From Holothuria scabra (taxonomy: Eukaryota; Echinodermata; Holothuroidea; Aspidochirotida; Holothuriidae), in the NCBI GenBank assembly GCA_037179385.1, contig CM074196.1, positions 30,835,986-30,899,985 on the forward strand: a DNA stretch of 64,000 bases, written 5' to 3'. A program made the translations under genes and the position numbers. The notes under the pieces were generated by a model. It had not been told where the DNA came from. It worked only from the letters and a program-made list of their open reading frames with translations, and did no database searches. Numbering within the stretch: the stretch's first letter is position 1; the number at the start of each line of letters is the position of its first letter. Positions 59,799-64,000 of this stretch are shown piece by piece.

Positions 59799-61165
59799 GT
59801 AAACAACATTGCAACCCTTTTAAGAATTTAAAATCGTACTTGGAGTTGGCTAATGAAAGTTTTTTTAAAACCTATACAGTTTTTTTTCACAAGTTCATGA
59901 CAAATTGAAAATCCTCATATCCTATGCACACAAATAAAGTGTGTCATGAGTGAATAAGTAGCTATTCAATTTCGGTTTTCAAAATTAAAGACCAGACCAT
60001 TTTCCAATTATGCGGAAACGTTGTTGTATACATCAAAATATCTGTGATAACAACCTAAGCAGACGCATAGCAACGACGTAAAAAGTAATTTACGAATAAT
60101 TAGGAAAACGAATGGCCTCGTCAGAAGAAGGCGCAACAATTCACTTGTATAAACTCAAGGGTGGAGGCGAGAATCCGATTCGCTTCGGGACGTTTTTGAG
60201 AACGTTTTTATGAGGTATTCATACTGTTCGAAACTAGGCTGGTGGCTCCTCAATTCAGTTGAAAAAACATCCATCCAGTCGGAATTTTGATTATTACACC
60301 CCTAAATATGAGACCCTAGCGACAGCTATGGTGGCTGGTAAAATGACTCGAAAATTTCATTCTCCGACATTTCTGAAGATTCCCTGTCCGTACGGTGTGC
60401 GTTTGCGTGAGAAGGTCCTCGATGCTTTCCAAAACGCATAAGCTAGACGGACACAAACCTGATTACGCACGGACATATGGATTGACATCTTTTTTAATTC
60501 TTTGTACCCCTTTTTTCACACATACGCATTACGCACTTCGCATAACGTTACCAAGGATGCCTATAGCTTAAGGTACAATTTTCTTCCCATGGTATGGTAG
60601 TAAAATGTTATTTCACCATATTTGGTATTCATAAAGTATTATCACCTTTCGTGTACATTATTTTATTATGTATTAACGGCAACCAATTACTTTCAAAATT
60701 TATTTATGAAGAAAGTTACTTAAGATATGGTTACCTAGTAGTTACACCATGGATAGTGATCCCGGGTGGTGTGCATCCTTCGATATTTGAGAAATTGCCT
60801 ATTACATTTGATTTTTTGCAAAATAATAGTAACAAGTATTATATTTGCAAAAGCTTAAACCTTGATCAGGCTTATCTTTAGAACCGTGAAAGATATTGTC
60901 ATAATTAAAGCTGATTTTTTCGAATCCGAAGGAACTTGCTTTGCTGCTTGACTGCCTTTTTGGTTCCTTGTGTAACAAAGGAACCTATGCAGTCACCTTG
61001 GCGTATGTATAGGTGTGTGTGGGTGTGTGTGTGTGTGTGTGGATGTGACGGATTGGAATGCGAGGTATGTGGTGCGATAACTCAATAATCAAGTGATCAA
61101 TTTTTTTTCAAACTTGGTGTGTATGTAGATTGTGTTGAGTAGATGTGCCCTATCGTTGTTGGTGG

Positions 61166-61753
61166 AGGTCAAAGGTCACTGGCAATCACCAGAGGTCAAA
61201 AAGTGAATTACCATTAGTAGCTGTAACTCGGTATCCGTTGTTCAAACAGTGGCATAATTTTAGGACAACTTAGATTGGTAGGAGGTAAAAATGTTGGTAC
61301 ATTAACCAAAATAATTGGAAAGGGTCAAAAGGTCAAAAAGTAATTTTTGATTGATATATCACCACTGAAACATTTTAGAGGGGGTGGTGTAATGGAGATT
61401 TGCATTTGGCTAAGTGAAGTGCATGTGATGACCCACCTTGACCTCACATGGCCTCATTTGACCTTTTGACCTTTGAGACTTTTTGTGACTTTTTTGTGAT
61501 CACTGGATTCCTCTTGATGAGACAAACCAAAAAGGCAATTACGCTACCCTCCTACAATGTTCCTAACTCAAGCTACTGGCATTTGAATGCCAGGGTAGTT
61601 ACTGTGTAGGTCATATACATTGGAATGTGATGTATGCAGTACAATAACTGAAAAACCAAGTAACATAGGGAGATGGCATAATGGAAAGTTGTGTTCATCT
61701 AAGAATAGTGCACTTGTTGACCTGCTTTGACCTCACTTGACCTCATTTGATCA
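61166..61753. promoter_or_regulatory. Cluster of nuclear-receptor-type half-sites, unit 4
   Basis: DR1 at 61166-61178 and series at 61429-61472 and 61718-61753. One hexamer is altered to TGGCCT at 61449; otherwise it is the same as the other units. Confidence 0.38.
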
Positions 61754-62659
61754 GGCATGTATTATGAGAATTCAATAAGCAAATGATATAGGGAAGTCAC
61801 ATCAGCAGGGATGATCCTCCATCAAATTTATCTGGTTGTCCAGAGGAAAACCTGCACTGAAATTTGGTTTTCCTCCCTAAAACTTGGTTGCCCCCACTGA
61901 AAATGTTTGCAAGCTATAACAGGATTTCTTAGTGATACATTGAAACAGAAAGAAAAATATACATCTGCTGTAATTTATGGTGCTGTAGCAATTGAAGACT
62001 CGACAGAAAAAGCAAAAGAGGCTCATCTGGATGCTGTCATGCCTTAGGACACACATGTCGTTAAGACTATTTGGGTGAGATGTCTTTCGTTCAGTTGGTA
62101 TAAAATCCAGCCAAAGTTTAATGTCTTTTGACAAATGCAATGTATAAAAGAAAACATGAATTATAACCCCCTCTCAGTCTATAAGCAGTTTAGTTAACAA
62201 TCGGGGCAGTAATGCAGCTTCTATTTAAAAAAAAATCTTTTCCTCATACACAGTATTTAATAAAGTAAGTTGCAATGCAAGCTTTGGCTCCAATTTTTAT
62301 AATATTGTGTATATATCACAATACTAAAATATGAAAGCAGCTTATATATCTTCTTTACCTCTGCTTTCAGCCTAGGACTACTAGGGCTTTTCAAACTCCC
62401 TCTTCAGGTTGAAAGGTCAAGTTGAACGTTAATTACTACCTTTTACAGAGCTATGTTTCATTCTTGGTCTTCCAGCCAAATTGTGAAATAGAAATTGGTG
62501 GCAATAAATCACTCTGCCTTTTGCTTTTGAGGCAAACACATTAGGTAGTCCAAAGGACAACCACGATATAATTTCTATTCATGCATTATAAGTTTTGGTG
62601 GTCAGGAATGACCAGATGAGTGTTACATTTCTTCCCTGCTCAAGGGGCAACTTTGTGTT

Positions 62660-62965
62660 TATGTAAAATGCAGTATTGACCTACTTTGACTGTATTTGAC
62701 CTTTGTGACTTTGTAAGATTCTGATTCGAATTGTTGAAATTTTAGGTAGCCTACAGTATGCAGTGTGATAACTTGAAAAATCAAGTGTTCAATTTCTCTC
62801 AAACTGCAATTGCTTGTATGATTTTGAAATTTAATGTGCCCCTATGTTTTGGGGTGATGGCCAAAAGTCATTGGGGTTGAAGGTGCAAATGCCTTACCTT
62901 GTTACTCCCTAAATACAAAATCATCTTAAATGCAAGGAACCATAGTGCCCTTGGGCTCTTGTTTG
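62660..62965 (+). repeat. Diverged copy of the TGACCT-bearing intronic repeat
   Basis: This stretch repeats the layout of the unit interior: hexamers TGACCT, TGACTG, TGACCT at 10-base spacing, then GATAACTTGAAAAATCAAGTG, TCAAACT and GTGCCCCTATG. It is much more diverged than the units are from one another. It ends with a piece near CAAGGAACCATAGTGCCCTTG. It lies in the intron before exon C and shows that the family is interspersed, not specific to the array. Confidence 0.5.
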
Positions 62966-63055
62966 TTTGAACTTCTACATGTCATACTACGTTTAAGACC
63001 TCTATGAGTTGACAATGTCTCTCTAAGGCAAATACCTTGTTTGGTTCTTCTCTAG

Positions 63056-63178
63056 ATGTGGATGAGTGTCAGCAACCTGATGTGTATTGCGACAATGGCT
63101 ACTGTACAAATACAATTGGCAGCTACACTTGTGAATGCCCTATGGGAACTAGACTCTTTTGGGGTACCGAATGTTCCG
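63056..63178 (+). CDS. Exon 11: calcium-binding EGF domain C
   Basis: A 123-base phase 1-1 exon with acceptor TTCTTCTCTAG and donor GTAGGC. It encodes [17 protein letters not shown], then [12 protein letters not shown] and a final cysteine in TEC: six cysteines, the D-x-D-E calcium motif and the hydroxylation consensus. Sequence and length differ clearly from A and B, and it lies outside the duplicated unit. It shows that the ancestral gene continued with a non-duplicated cbEGF domain. Confidence 0.85.
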
Positions 63179-63970
63179 GTAGGCCTTGTGTGTTTTACTT
63201 CGTATATTCTTAATACTTTACTTTTTGATATCCATGCACGTTTACGTTGTATGATATATTTTTCAACTGTAATTTAGACCCTCTGATTCCCGGGAAAGGA
63301 AGATTTTGTGCATTGACGCAACTCCGCCAAACAATTGGATCACGCTTTCTGTCATAGACTGACGCCAATTTCCACGGTGGAAATTTTCCTTTATGTTGTT
63401 AGCTTCATGGTTGATGGTTGCAAAAACAAGACACAAAAACAAAATCATGGTCTTGGTGCTACTCTCTAGTGCACTGGACCGTAAAGAACTTCAGTAAGTT
63501 TTTTGTCTGAAGAGTAGGCTACCGAGGTGAAGGTAAAAACCAAATGGGTCTATTCTGGACAAATTAAGCCACCTGGTGTTTCTGAATCCTTGCCGAATGC
63601 AAACCAGAATGTGATCATGTTTTCTGTCGAGGTGGATTGGTGACGCTGCAATTGTTAACATTGTAACTCAAGATCGGAATGTCCGACACGTGTCCATTTT
63701 GAGTTTTCTGAGTTTTCATGCTAGACAGAATTGGATACACTTTTTGTAAGAGGACAAAGATTATTTCACGATATCAGAGATAAAACTGTAAACTTGAATT
63801 AAAACGATTTTGTATCTCAAAGTAGAATGATCGACAATTATACAGTCATACTTAAAGGAGGGTTTAAGTTAAAGTCAGGTTTTGATGTTTAAAGCCGTGA
63901 TCACAATACAATCAACTCATATCCGATATTTCGGTTTTTTGTTAAAATATTCTAAATTTCTTTTTCAAAG

Positions 63971-64000
63971 GACCAGAAATTTGTCAGCCAGTGTCAATAT
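63971..64000 (+). CDS. Exon 12: start only, cut by the window edge
   Basis: A pyrimidine-rich tract ending TTCAAAG is followed by 30 bases open in the phase required after exon 11. Joined in frame they read GPEICQPVSI. One cysteine is visible, so a further cysteine-rich domain is plausible, but the fragment is too short to say which. The acceptor is ordinary and could be fortuitous. Confidence 0.4.

Larger units (their letters stand above)
55709..62193 (+). repeat. Tandem unit 4 of the EGF exon-pair array (6,485 bp)
   Basis: The last copy. Homology to the other units ends abruptly at 62193, where CAGTTTAG is followed by TTAACAATCG instead of GTCTTAGC. It matches unit 2 at the sites where units 2 and 3 differ, and has a few private changes (56454, 56678, 56916, and TGGCCT for TGACCT at 61449). 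Confidence 0.88.

Noticed and set aside
36311..62193. The repeat array as a pure assembly artefact
   Set aside because: Each unit has private substitutions and indels as well as shared derived ones, which simple duplication of contigs would not produce. Read depth should still be checked.

Overview
The window looks like AT-rich, intron-rich animal nuclear DNA. There are no operons or long open genes, exons are short with GT/AG borders, and tRNA-derived SINEs, non-LTR and Penelope-like retroelements, CAGTGG-ended hAT-like DNA transposons and microsatellites are frequent. The calcium-binding EGF exons and the abundant TGACCT-type repeats suggest a marine invertebrate deuterostome, perhaps an echinoderm. 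That placement is an inference; no marker gene fixes it.

One gene can be assembled on the + strand. Exon 1 (21227-21394) encodes a signal peptide and ends in phase 0. Exon 2 (34063-34240) enters in phase 0, encodes a short heptad-like helix and a Pro/Ser/Thr linker, and leaves in phase 1. Then come eight 129-base EGF exons in strict alternation (A,B,A,B,A,B,A,B), one 123-base cbEGF exon (63056-63178), and the start of another exon cut by the window edge. All borders from exon 2 onward are phase 1, so the exons join without a frame break. The predicted product is a secreted, fibrillin/fibropellin-like multi-EGF protein; its C-terminus lies outside the window.

The A/B exon pairs sit in a tandem array of four units of about 6.46-6.49 kb (36311-62193). 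Each unit carries two EGF exons, a SINE, an 8-bp-TSD hAT-like element and arrays of TGACCT half-sites spaced 10 bp apart. Unit 1 is the most diverged. Units 2 and 4 share derived alleles, while unit 3 often keeps unit 1 alleles, which points to duplication of a two-unit block or to gene conversion.

Region by region: 1-6870 holds a SINE split by a 349-bp insertion, a palindromic MITE and otherwise unrecognised sequence. 6879-11557 is a nested set of hAT-like elements, two of them inside a third. 11566-21226 holds a second MITE copy, a (CCGT)n tract, two SINEs and another hAT-like element. 21395-34062 is intron 1, with a 4.4-kb hAT-like element containing a 5'-truncated LINE (reverse transcriptase ORF intact), a Penelope-like GIY-YIG fragment between two (TA)n tracts, and a SINE with a well-preserved tRNA-Glu-like head. 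34241-36310 is intron 2. From 36311 to the end is the EGF array and the next exons.

All calls come from reading the sequence; no similarity search was run.
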